A stretch of DNA of 64,000 bases from DATHZQ01 sp965216945 (lineage in GTDB: Bacteria; Actinomycetota; Acidimicrobiia; Spongiisociales; UBA5794): the NCBI GenBank assembly GCA_965216945.1, contig CBDCGU010000003.1, positions 1,860,001 through 1,924,000 on the forward strand, written 5' to 3'. The stretch's first letter is position 1. Every line of letters starts with the position of its first letter. The translations under genes and the position numbers were made by a program. The notes under the pieces were generated by a model. It was not told where the DNA came from. It searched no databases and saw nothing but the letters and a program-made list of their open reading frames with translations. Shown piece by piece: positions 55,122 to 64,000 of the stretch.

Positions 55122-55343
55122 TCACAGGAGTGCGGTGAATCCCTCCACCGTGAGATCCGCCTGACGCAGAATCGAACGCAACGTGCCTCGTGCCAACTCG
55201 CGATGCATTGGAACGATCACCGTCCGGTTGGCTTCGTTCCGCAGCTTCACATGACTGCCGCGCTGACTCACCTCGAGGAAGCCGACCTTGGCGAGGGCGC
55301 GAACCGCCTCGCGTCCGGAGACGATGGGGAGGCTCGGGCTCAC
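55122..55343 (-). CDS. hicA: HicA-family toxin
   Basis: 73-aa dsRBD-like mRNA interferase of a type II toxin-antitoxin pair. Family blocks are GREAVRALAKVGFLEVSQRG, SHVKLR with the catalytic His, and VIVPMHRELARGTLRSIL. It starts at GTG 55343, overlapping the hicB stop (GTGA), so toxin translation depends on the antitoxin. Confidence 0.93.
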   Translation of the reverse strand: MSPSLPIVSGREAVRALAKVGFLEVSQRGSHVKLRNEANRTVIVPMHRELARGTLRSILRQADLTVEGFTALL

Positions 55344-55540
55344 GCCGGGATGTCAACCGGAGCGATGATCGGAGTGTCGATGTGATCGGGAAGCGGCTGG
55401 TCCTCGAAGTAGAGCTCGAGGGCCTCGCGGAGGTTGTTCAAGGCTCCCTCCACGTTCTCCCCCTGGCTGGTGACCTCCACTTCAAGACAGCGGGCGACGT
55501 ACCAGGGCGGCTCATGGGTGACGGCGGCGGTGAATCGCAT
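55340..55540 (-). CDS. hicB: HicB-family antitoxin
   Basis: 66-aa partial-RNase-H-fold antitoxin. It opens RFTAAVTHEPPWYVARCLEV and continues with EVTSQGENVEGALNNLREAL, the HicB core; there is no C-terminal DNA-binding domain. ATG 55540 has no Shine-Dalgarno, but TACACT ends 7 nt upstream, so the transcript is probably leaderless. Antitoxin-first gene order. Confidence 0.92.
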   Translation of the reverse strand: MRFTAAVTHEPPWYVARCLEVEVTSQGENVEGALNNLREALELYFEDQPLPDHIDTPIIAPVDIPA

Positions 55541-55697
55541 GGTCAAGAGTGTACGGCCACTGCCAGCGCTCGGTGCAGATCGCCGGAAGTGTGTGCACCC
55601 CAGAGATCCACGAAATCGGCGAGCGACTCATTCAGGTAGAGGTGGTTCACTCTTAGACGGCGAGGCCTCGCAGGTGGCCGGATGCTCATCGGCGACT

Positions 55698-57925
55698 TCA
55701 CGATGCGCGGCCTTTGTCTTCGTGGGCGCGGAGCAGTCGCCCAACGTACTGGACGACTCGGCCTTTGAACGCGATCGGGAAGGCGAGGAACAACGTGTCG
55801 AGCTCCGGCCAATCGAAACCCTCTCCAAGGTACGACCCGGTGGCTACTAGCACGATGCCCTCGTCCAGAGGGCGAGACGCGATGGCGTCGGCAACCGCTT
55901 GACGTGCCCTCTTTCCGAGTCCTCCCCTCAGGACCAGTGCCGGGGCGCCCATGTCGGCGAGACCGGCGACCAACGCGTCGATGTGAGAGGTCCGTTGGGT
56001 CAACACGAGGCAAGTGCGGCCGGCGGCGACCGCATCCTGGACGTCCTGGCAGATCTGGGTCGTTCTCGCCTCATCCTCGGCGACCGCCGAGAGAACCGTG
56101 TGAATCTCGCGTGCTTCGTCCTCGGAGACGGTCGTGTCCGTCTCGTGCACGATCAACTCCCTCACGAGCGCAACCCCTTCGGCGTCGACTGGTCGGATCT
56201 CGTGCCGGACCGGGCCGCATTGGAGCGCGATGATTCCCTCCAGGCCGTCCCGCCGATACGGAGTTGCCGTGAGGCCGAGCCACCGGCGAGACGGCGCACG
56301 GCGGACGCACGCCTCGAAAGAGACCGCCGGTATGTGGTGGCACTCATCGACGACGACCAGCCCGTAGTTCGAGAAGGTGTCGGCCGGGTCGTCCTGGCGG
56401 GCAAGCGTCTGGATCATCGCCACATCGACGAAACCGGTGGGCTTCGTCTTCCCCCCGCCGATCACCCCGATCCGACTCTCATCGATGCCGAGATGGTCGC
56501 GGAGGCGGTCCGTCCATTGCTCGACGAGGGGCATGCGGTCGACCAGGATGAGCGTCGGCGTCTGATGATGAGCGATCAAGGCGCACGCCATCACCGTCTT
56601 GCCCGCTCCCGGTGGCGCCACGATGACCCCGCGCTCGTGTGGCTCGACGGCCGCCACCGCCTCTCGCGGTTGCGCTCGGAGCTCCGATCGAAACCGGACC
56701 GAGATCGCCTCTGGTGAGGGCCGGACGTCGGCGACGTCGAGGCGGCTCCCGATCTCGGCGAGGAGGTCGCCGGTGCGTTCGACCAGACCTCTGGGCAGGT
56801 GGAGCCACTCGAGGTCTTCCTCGTAGCACCGGATGAAGCGCGGTGTGTCCCACGTGGAGAATCGCATACGCTGCTTCTCGTAGAACTGCGGGTTCTGGAT
56901 CGAGGCGAGATGCTTGAGCGCCGCTACCAGAGCCGGCGGCAGACCCGTGCGTTCGATGGAGAGGCCCGCGCCTAGGCGGGCCCGAACGACCGGGGGTGGC
57001 TGCGGTCCGTCGTCGCTGAGGAGGTCGGCAAGGCCCATGGCCGGTCCCGACGCCACGGGTCGCAGCGACTCGGCGAGGGACGCCACCGCATCCGGGCGAT
57101 ACGTGCGACCGACGAGAGGAATCGCCACTGGTCAGGCCAAGGCTCGAGTGATGTGGGATCGAGGAAGGCGGTCGCCCCGACACGCAAGCGTTCTCCGTCG
57201 AGCGGCACCGCGATCAGGTTGCCGAACGATCCCTTGGGCATGAAGTCCTGGGACGGGAAGAACCTATCGTAACTGGCCAGGTCGAGCTCGGCCCTTGCGG
57301 TCATTGCCCGCCGCAGCAGTGAGGCGCCGAGGGAACGGGCTGTTGCCGCCGGGACTGGAGCGGAGAAGAAGATCCACACGTGCGCGCCGTCGCCTGAGCG
57401 CGATCGCTCGAGTACCGCCGGCACCTCGACGTCGTGGCACGCATCGAGGAACGCCAGGGCGTCAAGCACCCATGAGCCGCCGTCGAAGTCACAAGCAAGC
57501 AGCGTGCAGCTGTCATCGCGCAGCAGGGGATAGATGCCGATCGTCGACTGCCCCAGGAGGTGTTGCGCGAAGACCTCATCCGTCAGGGGCAAGTAGTCGT
57601 GCTCTCTCGCTCCCTTCGACCACCTGCCTCGAACCGCCGGCGACCAGCCGGATCTGCCCGTAGCAGCATTCTCCCAGCGCACAGCGAAGACGTCCGACCG
57701 GGCGCCGAATAGCGAGCGCATGAGCGCCACCTTCGCCTCGAGTGGAGCGTCCTCGTCGATCGATTCGGCGACCGCCGTTTGGCTGAACAGGGTCGGCCCC
57801 CACGCCTTCTGGTGCCCGTCGTTCGCACGGTCGTCCAGCCCAAGGAGGTTGCGCAGCCGACGATTCTCGGCACGCAGCGTCTCCATCTGGGTGAGAAGGT
57901 CTTCAGCAGGTTTGGGCCCGGGCAC
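55698..57925 (-). pseudogene. AEP primase-helicase of the TOTE conflict type, frameshifted and 3'-truncated
   Basis: Single gene in two frames. The first (57925 to about 57095) has an N-terminal coiled coil (METLRAENRRLRNLLGLDDR) and an archaeo-eukaryotic primase domain with the catalytic D146-x-D148 in LLACDFDGGSW, GDGAHVWIFFSAPV and PSQDFMPKGSFGNLIAVPL. The second (57128-55698) is an SF2 helicase: Walker A APPGAGKT, VVVDECHH, GLTATPYRRDG and YVGRLLRAHEDK. One base is missing in the GGG run at 57094-57096. The C-terminus stops right after motif VI, so the tail is lost. Proposed role in this family is anti-mobile-element conflict; this copy is probably inactive. Confidence 0.82.
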
Positions 57926-58302
57926 AGTGCCGATTGTCCCACCAGTCGATCATGATCGCGACTTCCACCGTCCGAAACCCGCGCCCCACGACCACCGCTG
58001 ACCGGCGTACGGGGATGCCTTCGGCCAAGGAGTCGAGGGTCAGTCAGGAAGAACCCTGATCGCGGCATGACGGTGCCCTGATTTCGACTCGTGGCTGGTG
58101 GATCCGCTGGAGGCGTTGCAGGAGCCTCACGAGCTGTTGTGGAGCTCGAAGGGCAGCGACGTGAGCGGCGCGAGAAGGGCGCGTTGGCACGACATCGAGG
58201 GAATTGCGATGAGTCGAAGGTGGGGCCCCCTGCGGCGAGAGAATGTGGGAATGGAGAGCCAGCTGCGGACTCACCCTGTGGCGGGGCCCCGCAGGTGCCT
58301 CC

Positions 58303-58323
58303 GGGAGCCAAGTTGGGAGCCAT
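58303..58323 (+). repeat. Paired GGGAGCCA repeats near att copy 4
   Basis: GGGAGCCA at 58303-58310 and GGGAGCCAT at 58315-58323, 12 bp apart, about 95 bp before the att core. They match the pair near tRNA-Arg at 23240-23261. Confidence 0.5.
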
Positions 58324-58330
58324 CCTCTGT

Positions 58331-58364
58331 GGACGGCGGTGGACGCCGGTGGACGCCGGTGGAC
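58331..58364 (+). repeat. 10-bp tandem repeat
   Basis: Three units of GGACGCCGGT (first with one change) plus a partial fourth, then further GTGGAC words to 58405. Confidence 0.7.
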
Positions 58365-58418
58365 TCGAAAGCCCTTGGCGCAGGCATTCGTGGACACCCG
58401 TGGACCCGGGTTGGAGAT

Positions 58419-58461
58419 CTACGGATCAGAAGGTTGGGGGTTCGAGTCCCTCCGGGCGTGC
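58419..58461 (+). repeat. att copy 4 (right end of the island array)
   Basis: 43 bp identical to the tRNA-Arg 3' half, CTACGGATC through GGGCGTGC. Flanking sequence on both sides differs from the other copies. Probable right boundary of the composite island. Confidence 0.92.
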
Positions 58462-58510
58462 CATGAGACCCGTTGCGCTGCAATGGTCTTGAGCCATGGC
58501 GATTCGGCCG

Positions 58511-60373
58511 TTACTCCAACTCGTATTCCGCGTACTGCTCCTCGGAAACGACGAGGAGGTAGCGTCCGACCGGGTCCTCGGGCAGCGATACGAACGCCAG
58601 GATCGCCTCACCATGATCGCCGGTGACGGCTGTGAGGGTGGTGACGTATTGCCACGTCTCACGGGGCGGATCGGCCCCGACCGATCCGGTATGCGCATAG
58701 ATGTGGACGACCTCGTCGCTATTTGGACCGAACCCAGCTAGTCCGACAGTGAACTCCGTCCCGGGCGGCCCGGCCTGCGGCGAAACGGTGACTTGCGGAC
58801 CGGTGGCCTCGACGATTTCGACCAGCGCAATCGCAACTTTGCCACCAGTGGCGACGTCATCTGCACCCGCAGTCTTCGCTGCAGTCAGGGCGAAAGCTGC
58901 CTCCTGCAGATCGGCCAGTGCGACCTCGGCCGTCACAACGTGAGGTCCGAGCGAAGCACCCGGCAGGACGGCGAAGGCAACTGGCTCCCAACCCCCGCCA
59001 ACTTCCCACGGCTGCACATCCCCGCCTCCCGGCGATAGGGCAAGCGTCGCAGGATCCCATGCCGGGCCGTCCAGTGCGGTGACGGCCAAAGGGACGTCGA
59101 ACGGAAGAAAGCCCGTTGCGCATACGGTCAAGGTGTCTCCAACCTCGACGGCGACCTGCTCCGCACCGTCGATGTCGGGGTCATCGTTCGTGCCCTGCAG
59201 CGTCAGCGTGCACGTCTCGTCATCTGAGGGCTTCTCAGTCTCGATCTCGGCGGCGACAACGTCCGGCAGCTCATCGTCCGCCGGTTCTGGAGCTGTCGTC
59301 GGAACCGCTGCCGGAAGCGGCTGCGTGGTCGAGGCAATGCGCGCCACCGCCTCGCCACCCGGCGGTCGAGGAGCCGGCTCCGGATCCGACGAGACCAGTG
59401 TCACACCGACCGCAATAGCAGCTACCGTACCCGCCACCACCCCGACGTTCCCGGCCGTCCCGAGGCCCTGCCACCAGCTCAGGAATCGGTTCGGACGCAC
59501 CCACGACGCCAAGGCGTGTGTCGAGTCGAAAGACACGCTGCTCGTGAAGTTCCCGGCTTCGGAGGCAATGGACTCCGCTCGGGCGAAGCCACCCTTACCG
59601 ATCGCCAGTCCTCCGGCGCCGACGGTCGCGGCCGCCGCGACGAAGCCGATCTGTCGTATCCGCTTGTGGGACGCGATACCTCTGAGTCGCTGTAGTTGGG
59701 TCTCGCTCGGGGCGTCGTCCGTCAGGATGATCACGTCAGGCCAGCGCTTGGCGGCATCGCCGACCGATACGGCCCGGAGACCAACGGCCACCCTGCTCAG
59801 TGCTCGAGCTCCTGGAGTGTCCTCTGCATCGAGCGTCTCGACGAGTTCGTCAACGGCCAGACGCGCTTCTGCCGTATCGTCACTGATGATCATCACCTCG
59901 CGTTCAGAACCAGTTCTCACGTTGAGATACCAAACGCTGGCGAGAAGCTCCTGGTAGGCGGGATCGTAGTTCTCCGAGTCCAGTTCGAGGCTCTGAATGC
60001 TCGAGAGCCTGCTGACGTCATCGGGAAGAGAGGCGGGCAGCTGGGCACCGTCGACCAGGACCGGAATGAGATCGCCGCCGGATTCGAACGTGACGCGGAT
60101 CTCCCGGCGAACCCAGTCACCCGGTTCGTTGAGCCGCCTCGCGTCCCCATGTCCCGCCCATGCGGAACCGATCAGTGCGACCGTCACATTCGATTCGACA
60201 ACCCGCTGTTCGATCTCGACGGGAAACTCAAGGCCAGCACGAAGGTCGTCGCTGTCGCGAAACACGTTCGAGAGTCCGAGATCCTCCTTGAGGTCACGAG
60301 CGAGGAGACTCGAAAGGTCCGCAGTGTCCTCTCGCCGATACGAGATGAAGATGCTCGGGGTACGCAAACGCAC
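58511..60373 (-). CDS. TIR-domain membrane protein with large C-terminal region
   Basis: 620-aa protein. N-terminal TIR domain (about 1-150): PSIFISYRREDTADLSSLLA, a FRDSDDLRAG loop and Glu91 in DWVRREI as the likely NADase glutamate. A weak hydrophobic segment lies at about 240-260 and a clear helix (NVGVVAGTVAAIAVGVTLVS) at about 309-328. A Pro/Ala/Thr linker then leads to about 230 residues rich in beta-strands (AGPPGTEFTVGLAGFGPNSD), probably outside the cell. This links an intracellular TIR to an outside domain, as in receptors. Starts at GTG 60373. It sits just beyond the right island end. Role in defence is plausible, not shown. Confidence 0.78.
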   Translation of the reverse strand: MRLRTPSIFISYRREDTADLSSLLARDLKEDLGLSNVFRDSDDLRAGLEFPVEIEQRVVESNVTVALIGSAWAGHGDARRLNEPGDWVRREIRVTFESGGDLIPVLVDGAQLPASLPDDVSRLSSIQSLELDSENYDPAYQELLASVWYLNVRTGSEREVMIISDDTAEARLAVDELVETLDAEDTPGARALSRVAVGLRAVSVGDAAKRWPDVIILTDDAPSETQLQRLRGIASHKRIRQIGFVAAAATVGAGGLAIGKGGFARAESIASEAGNFTSSVSFDSTHALASWVRPNRFLSWWQGLGTAGNVGVVAGTVAAIAVGVTLVSSDPEPAPRPPGGEAVARIASTTQPLPAAVPTTAPEPADDELPDVVAAEIETEKPSDDETCTLTLQGTNDDPDIDGAEQVAVEVGDTLTVCATGFLPFDVPLAVTALDGPAWDPATLALSPGGGDVQPWEVGGGWEPVAFAVLPGASLGPHVVTAEVALADLQEAAFALTAAKTAGADDVATGGKVAIALVEIVEATGPQVTVSPQAGPPGTEFTVGLAGFGPNSDEVVHIYAHTGSVGADPPRETWQYVTTLTAVTGDHGEAILAFVSLPEDPVGRYLLVVSEEQYAEYELE

Positions 60374-60567
60374 ACCTGTCGCCGCTCAAGTCAGAGCGTA
60401 CGCGCGGTTCAGCGAATTGGCTCACCTTCACTCGAACGTGCGTCACCGGAACCCGTAGCTCGGGCGCCGCGTTGCGACTCGCGATCAACGATCTCGAAGC
60501 GCGTCCGGAGGGCCACGATTGGCCGGGGCGACGCGCGCCATCACCCGACCGCTGGGTCTGACCCGCT

Positions 60568-61077
60568 TTATGCGCGGTCTCGCAGACAAGCGTCTTCCGC
60601 ATCCGACGTCTCAGAACTCGAGAGCTGCAAGGCACTTGCGTAGCCCGGCTTGACGATGGACTCGGCTCGGACATCCCGCTCACGCCGCGACCTCACAACC
60701 AGGCGCGAGATCCGCTGCCGTGGCACGATCGTCTGAATGGCCATCCAAGCCGAAAGACCAGCGACGGCCATTCCCCGCTCCGTCGATAGGCGACCCTCTG
60801 ACGGCCAACCGTCACCCACTTCACGTCGCAGATACGCCAGCTGGCCCACAGAGACCCAAGCGACTTGGCGACCACGACTGGGCGGTCCGCGTTTGAGGCC
60901 GTTGAGCACTTCGGTGAGGAACCGCACCGTGCTGGCACGCAGGTCATTGGCGTAGCCCGGCGTGGCGCCGGTCAACCCGTACTCGGGCAGGTCGACCGCG
61001 TACTTGATGATGAGCGACCACGCACCGGGTTGCTGCAGCCATCTCGCGATCAGGATTCCCAGCGGAACAGCCGGCAA
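60568..61077 (-). CDS. Hypothetical protein
   Basis: 169-codon frame with a modestly protein-like middle (GYANDLRASTVRFLTEVLNG and RQVAWVSVGQLAYLRREVGD) and an Arg/Ser-rich tail. No family recognised, and competing frames overlap it. It would be upstream of the TIR gene on the same strand. Weakly supported. Confidence 0.35.
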   Translation of the reverse strand: MPAVPLGILIARWLQQPGAWSLIIKYAVDLPEYGLTGATPGYANDLRASTVRFLTEVLNGLKRGPPSRGRQVAWVSVGQLAYLRREVGDGWPSEGRLSTERGMAVAGLSAWMAIQTIVPRQRISRLVVRSRRERDVRAESIVKPGYASALQLSSSETSDAEDACLRDRA

Positions 61078-61954
61078 GGCCGCCCGACCGCAGTTGCTCC
61101 GAGCTGCCTGCGCTCGACCAGCCGTCCAACGGAGGCTTGATGGGGCTCGACAGCCGAGCGTTGGCAGACATCGGCCGGCGCCGAAGTGGTTCCTTCGAGT
61201 TCGGGAAACCCAGTTCGACGAAATGCCACTGACACGATCGACGTCGAGGACGTCGAGGGCTGAGCGTCATCCCCGTCACTGAGAACCACCAAGCACGACG
61301 GTTCGCAATCCCTCAGCCGTGCTCCGGCAGGCCCTCATCACGCAAATCCACGAAGCCGGTTTCGATGCTCGCCGCACCGTTTGGGAACTCGAATGCAACG
61401 AGCGTGCTGGAACACCGACCAAGGACTTCGTTGTTGCCGTCGCCAGCAAGAGCCATCGCCTTATCGTCGTCGGTGAACATTCGGTCGGCGACAGACTGCA
61501 GCGCTCAATGAATGCCGACCGCACCCTGGCCCCCGTCGAGCTGGCCGGCGATCTCGTCGATGACGGCGGCGAAGTAGGTCTCGTAGGTGGAGCGGGCGGC
61601 AGACATGGTGCCGACAGCCGTACGGTATCACGACGAGTCTCGTGTCTCTGAGGTGGTAGGCGACGCTTCCCACCCAGGATTCGCCACCCATTGTTCCAGG
61701 ATCCGGTGCCGTGACCTCGAAGTACTCGGACTCGAGGACGAGGCACGCGACCCGAGTTGGCGCCGGCGGCCATTTTCGGGGCGGCACCGAAGGCGACGCT
61801 ACCCAGCCGGGACGAACGGGATCGTGGCTGACATCCTCGTCGACACCGACGTCTTCATCGACCATGACACCGCCACGCTGGCGCATGGTGCGTCCGGAGG
61901 GACACCTCCACCCTCGACCGCCCAGGCGCTCCGCCGCAGGCACATGGTGGTTCG
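61078..61954. other. Stretch without a convincing gene
   Basis: 877 bp. Frames on both strands are short or Arg/Pro/Ser-rich in the way of shadow frames. A 110-codon plus-strand frame from 61319 and a 33-codon minus-strand piece near 61510-61610 may be gene debris. No terminator, tRNA or repeat was seen. Confidence 0.5.
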
Positions 61955-62911
61955 CTACACCCAGGAGGCCCCCTGTGCGAGAAGGCATTCGGCTTCCTCG
62001 ACCGTGCGCCGGATGATGTCGACGGCCGGAAGCACTTCGCTGATGAGGCCGACGGATTGGCCAGCGAAGGGCATGTACTCGTCTCCGGCGCCAGCAAGGA
62101 TCGACGCCACCACTGAGCGAGTGGTCGTTTCGACGTCGATCGCATCGGGATCATCGGCCAGCTGGTCGATCAGCGGCGTCCGTAGCGAGCGTGGCTCGGC
62201 GTGGGTGACGGGTCTCGAAAACGGGGGCAGGATTCGGCCGGTGTTGACGACCTTCACCGCGTCGGTGGCGTCGGCCTCGGCGATCCGCTTCTTCCAGTTG
62301 TCGCTGACTGCCATCTCCTCCGACGCCAGGAACCGGGTCCCCATGTTTACGCCCTGGGCTCCGAGCATCAACGCCTCCGCCAACCCTCGCCCGTCGGCGA
62401 TGCCACCCGCGGCCAGAACCGGCACGTCGCCGGCGACGTCGACGACCGCCGGAACCAGAACCAGCGTGGACACCCACCCCCCGTGGCCTCCGGCTTCGCC
62501 GCCTTGTGCGATGAGCACGTCGACCCCCGCTGCGAGTGCCTGCTTCGCCTCGTCCAGATCGATGACCTGCTGGATCCACAGGATCCCGGCGTCGTGAGCC
62601 CGCTCGATCAGGTCGACGGGAACCCCCATGTGGAATGACAGTGCCGCCGGACCAAACTCGAGGCTCGCAGCGAATGCCGCCTCGTCGAACGGACGCATCG
62701 TGTGATTGATCGCGAACGGACCGTCGGTGAGGTCGCGCAGCCTCCGCCATTGTTCCTTCAGGTCGGACAGTGACCGCACCGCCGTGCCGAGGCTCCCCAA
62801 GCCCCCAGCATTCGACACCGCAGCCGACAGTTCCACCTGATCCCATGGACCGAACGGAGCGCACACGATCGGTACCTCGATGCCCAGCACGTCACATACT
62901 GGAGTCCTCAC
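61955..62911 (-). CDS. Nitronate monooxygenase (NMO/2-nitropropane dioxygenase family)
   Basis: 318-aa FMN-dependent TIM-barrel enzyme oxidising alkyl nitronates; relatives include enoyl reductase FabK. Motifs: PIVCAPFGPWDQVELSAAVS, AGGLGSLGTA, a cofactor loop LIAQGGEAGGHGG, PVLAAGGIADGRGLAEAL and the phosphate-binding GAQGVNMGTRFLAS. The GTG at 62911 begins MRTPVCDVLGIEVPI, the usual N-terminus. Stands alone, outside the island. Confidence 0.9.
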   Translation of the reverse strand: MRTPVCDVLGIEVPIVCAPFGPWDQVELSAAVSNAGGLGSLGTAVRSLSDLKEQWRRLRDLTDGPFAINHTMRPFDEAAFAASLEFGPAALSFHMGVPVDLIERAHDAGILWIQQVIDLDEAKQALAAGVDVLIAQGGEAGGHGGWVSTLVLVPAVVDVAGDVPVLAAGGIADGRGLAEALMLGAQGVNMGTRFLASEEMAVSDNWKKRIAEADATDAVKVVNTGRILPPFSRPVTHAEPRSLRTPLIDQLADDPDAIDVETTTRSVVASILAGAGDEYMPFAGQSVGLISEVLPAVDIIRRTVEEAECLLAQGASWV

Positions 62912-63259
62912 ACCTCACCCCCCGTCGCCCATCTCTGACGCCGGCCGTAGTCCCGGACACGTTGCCGACACCTCCGCATCGGGACGAACCCTACCCGCCG
63001 CCGCCGTGCGCCGTCCGGGCGCTCGACTTCCTACCCACATCGCCCTCCGGCGTGAAAGACCGTCTTTGGCGATCCGATCGGTGGACTCTGCTCCGGGCGA
63101 GGCAGCTCGACGCCGTGGTTGCGGACGTGCTTCGGACCCTCGGCGACAGTGTCGTTGGGTGTATCACCTTGGATCGGCCATGTTGGGCGGGTTACGTCGA
63201 TTCAGTGACCTGGACCCGGTCACCTGAGCGGGGGATGCCGCGGGCTGTCCGGTCGCCAG
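62912..63259. other. Intergenic stretch
   Basis: 348 bp in which I see no gene, repeat or hairpin worth reporting. Confidence 0.5.
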
Positions 63260-63388
63260 TCAGCGTGATCGGAGCGGTTCGAGAGCGCGCACCGGCCGCC
63301 CCGGCGTGATCACGACGCGAAGCCGCCGCCCGCCCAGCACGAGTCGCGCGATCTTCGCCAAGATCCTCTTCGTGGAGTTGGAGGACAT
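63260..63388 (-). CDS. Possible small basic protein (42 aa)
   Basis: Frame of 42 codons beginning SSNSTKRILAKIARLVLGGR with GGAGGGG directly ahead of its ATG (63388). Strongly basic with one amphipathic helix. No homologue known to me; support is the ribosome site only. Confidence 0.35.
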   Translation of the reverse strand: MSSNSTKRILAKIARLVLGGRRLRVVITPGRPVRALEPLRSR

Positions 63389-63512
63389 GGCCCCTCCGTG
63401 GCGAATCGCCGTCACCAGCGCCCTCAGTCGAATACGTCGGCGTGAGTGCGGCACGCGGCGTCGACGTCTCGAAGTGGGCCGTACCGGCGGAGCCCGACCC
63501 TTGGTGAGCGGC

Positions 63513-64000
63513 TCAGCCAGCGGCGTGGACCAGCAGAAGCCCCACGGCCAGGATGACATGGGCCGCGACGAGCAGCCGGAGCGGCCGTTCCCAGGTGGTG
63601 AGCAGCTTGGCTCGATTCCACGTTTCGGCGCCGATGGCGGCCGTGGCATCGGGGACGCGCCGCCTGACATGACGCGCCGGCGTCGACAGCTCGCGCTGCG
63701 CCAAGCTGAACGCGGCCGCCGCCGCCGCCGTCACCATCGCGGCGACGGAGATCGACTCCGTCTGCGCCCAGTAGCCGACCAGCACGGGAAAGGCGCCCCA
63801 ACCAACCGCAAAGCCGAGGTCGGAATGCACGAACCCGACGAGCTCCAAGGCGTAGACGGCGGCGAAGCCGGCGCCCATCACCCAAAGAAGCAGCGTGAGC
63901 GGCGATATGACGAACGCACCGGCGAGCGCGATGACACCGGTGAGCAGCAGCGATCCCCAGCCCAGAAGCTGCAACAGCGGCGAGGACAGCCGGGTGGCGA
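63513..64000 (-). CDS. Polytopic membrane protein, N-terminus beyond window (possibly UbiA-like)
   Basis: At least 162 codons open to the window edge, so the start lies outside. About five hydrophobic helices. The segment LGFAVGWGAFPVLVGYWAQT recalls the C-terminal part of UbiA/MenA prenyltransferases, in which a similar Gly-Pro-Val...Tyr...Gln-Thr pattern occurs; the Asp-rich substrate motifs would lie in the missing part. Assignment to UbiA is tentative. Confidence 0.55.
   Translation of the reverse strand, partial: ATRLSSPLLQLLGWGSLLLTGVIALAGAFVISPLTLLLWVMGAGFAAVYALELVGFVHSDLGFAVGWGAFPVLVGYWAQTESISVAAMVTAAAAAAFSLAQRELSTPARHVRRRVPDATAAIGAETWNRAKLLTTWERPLRLLVAAHVILAVGLLLVHAAG

Larger units (their letters stand above)
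57926..58418. other. Gene-free stretch before att copy 4
   Basis: No supported gene. Contains paired GGGAGCCA repeats (58303-58310 and 58315-58323) and a short tandem repeat GGACGCCGGT (58331-58364, just over three 10-bp units). Confidence 0.6.
54993..58461. mobile_element. Island unit C: HicBA and TOTE-type remnant
   Basis: Lies between att copies 3 and 4. It holds hicBA and a broken AEP-primase/helicase gene and has no integrase. It may be a deleted element or cargo left between two att sites. Confidence 0.65.

Noticed and set aside
61319..61651. 110-codon plus-strand frame
   Set aside because: No motif or ribosome site, and a Gly/Asp/Val tail typical of shadow frames; treated as part of a non-coding stretch.
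62770..63309. 179-codon plus-strand frame
   Set aside because: Pro/Thr/Arg-rich, overlaps the nitronate monooxygenase antisense, no start context.

Overview
The window is GC-rich, densely coded DNA from an actinobacterium. The signs are lipoproteins with Thr/Pro-rich linkers, many GTG/TTG starts, ATGA/GTGA stop-start overlaps, an AICE-type (pSAM2-like) Rep/Xis/Int set and a MalT-like LuxR regulator. An acidimicrobial lineage is plausible but is inference.

Layout. (1) 1-23.2 kb looks like ordinary chromosome. It holds a heme/iron ABC uptake operon (permease and binding lipoprotein), a small membrane protein, a pair of giant uncharacterised proteins (1260 and 1499 aa), tRNA-Ser(GCT), a YczE-like membrane protein, a glutamate dehydrogenase, two tandem DUF885 metallopeptidase-like genes with a small partner, and a complete branched-chain amino acid/amide ABC operon in which LivM and LivG are fused. 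It ends with a lipoprotein and tRNA-Arg(ACG).

(2) 23.1-58.5 kb is a composite genomic island built on the 3' end of tRNA-Arg(ACG). The 3' half of that tRNA (43-48 bp) recurs at 38355, 54993 and 58419, so three units lie in tandem. Unit A (23.1-38.4 kb) holds a type II CBASS anti-phage operon (coiled-coil/winged-helix protein, CD-NTase, a single E2-E1-JAB fusion, TIR-SAVED effector). It also has a decayed integrase/excisionase/Rep set, a C5 methyltransferase + restriction enzyme + Vsr + DUF262/DUF1524 cluster, a scar joining two truncated genes, and an intact IS3 element. The CBASS operon and the methyltransferase carry nearly identical palindromes over the -10 region, which suggests one shared regulator. 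Unit B (38.4-55.0 kb) holds SHOCT proteins, a sulfate permease gene broken by an ISL3-family element and by a frameshift, a MalT-like regulator, and a sulfatase cluster (arylsulfatase plus its formylglycine-generating enzyme and membrane proteins), then a truncated integrase. Unit C (55.0-58.5 kb) holds HicBA and a frameshifted AEP-primase/helicase gene of the TOTE conflict type.

(3) 58.5-64 kb has a TIR-domain membrane protein, a poorly coding stretch, a nitronate monooxygenase and part of a polytopic membrane protein.

Frame-breaking indels occur only inside the island (integrase, Rep, SulP, ISL3 transposase, TOTE). This points to real decay of old integrated elements rather than uniform sequencing error, although most lie at short G/C runs and need read-level checking.
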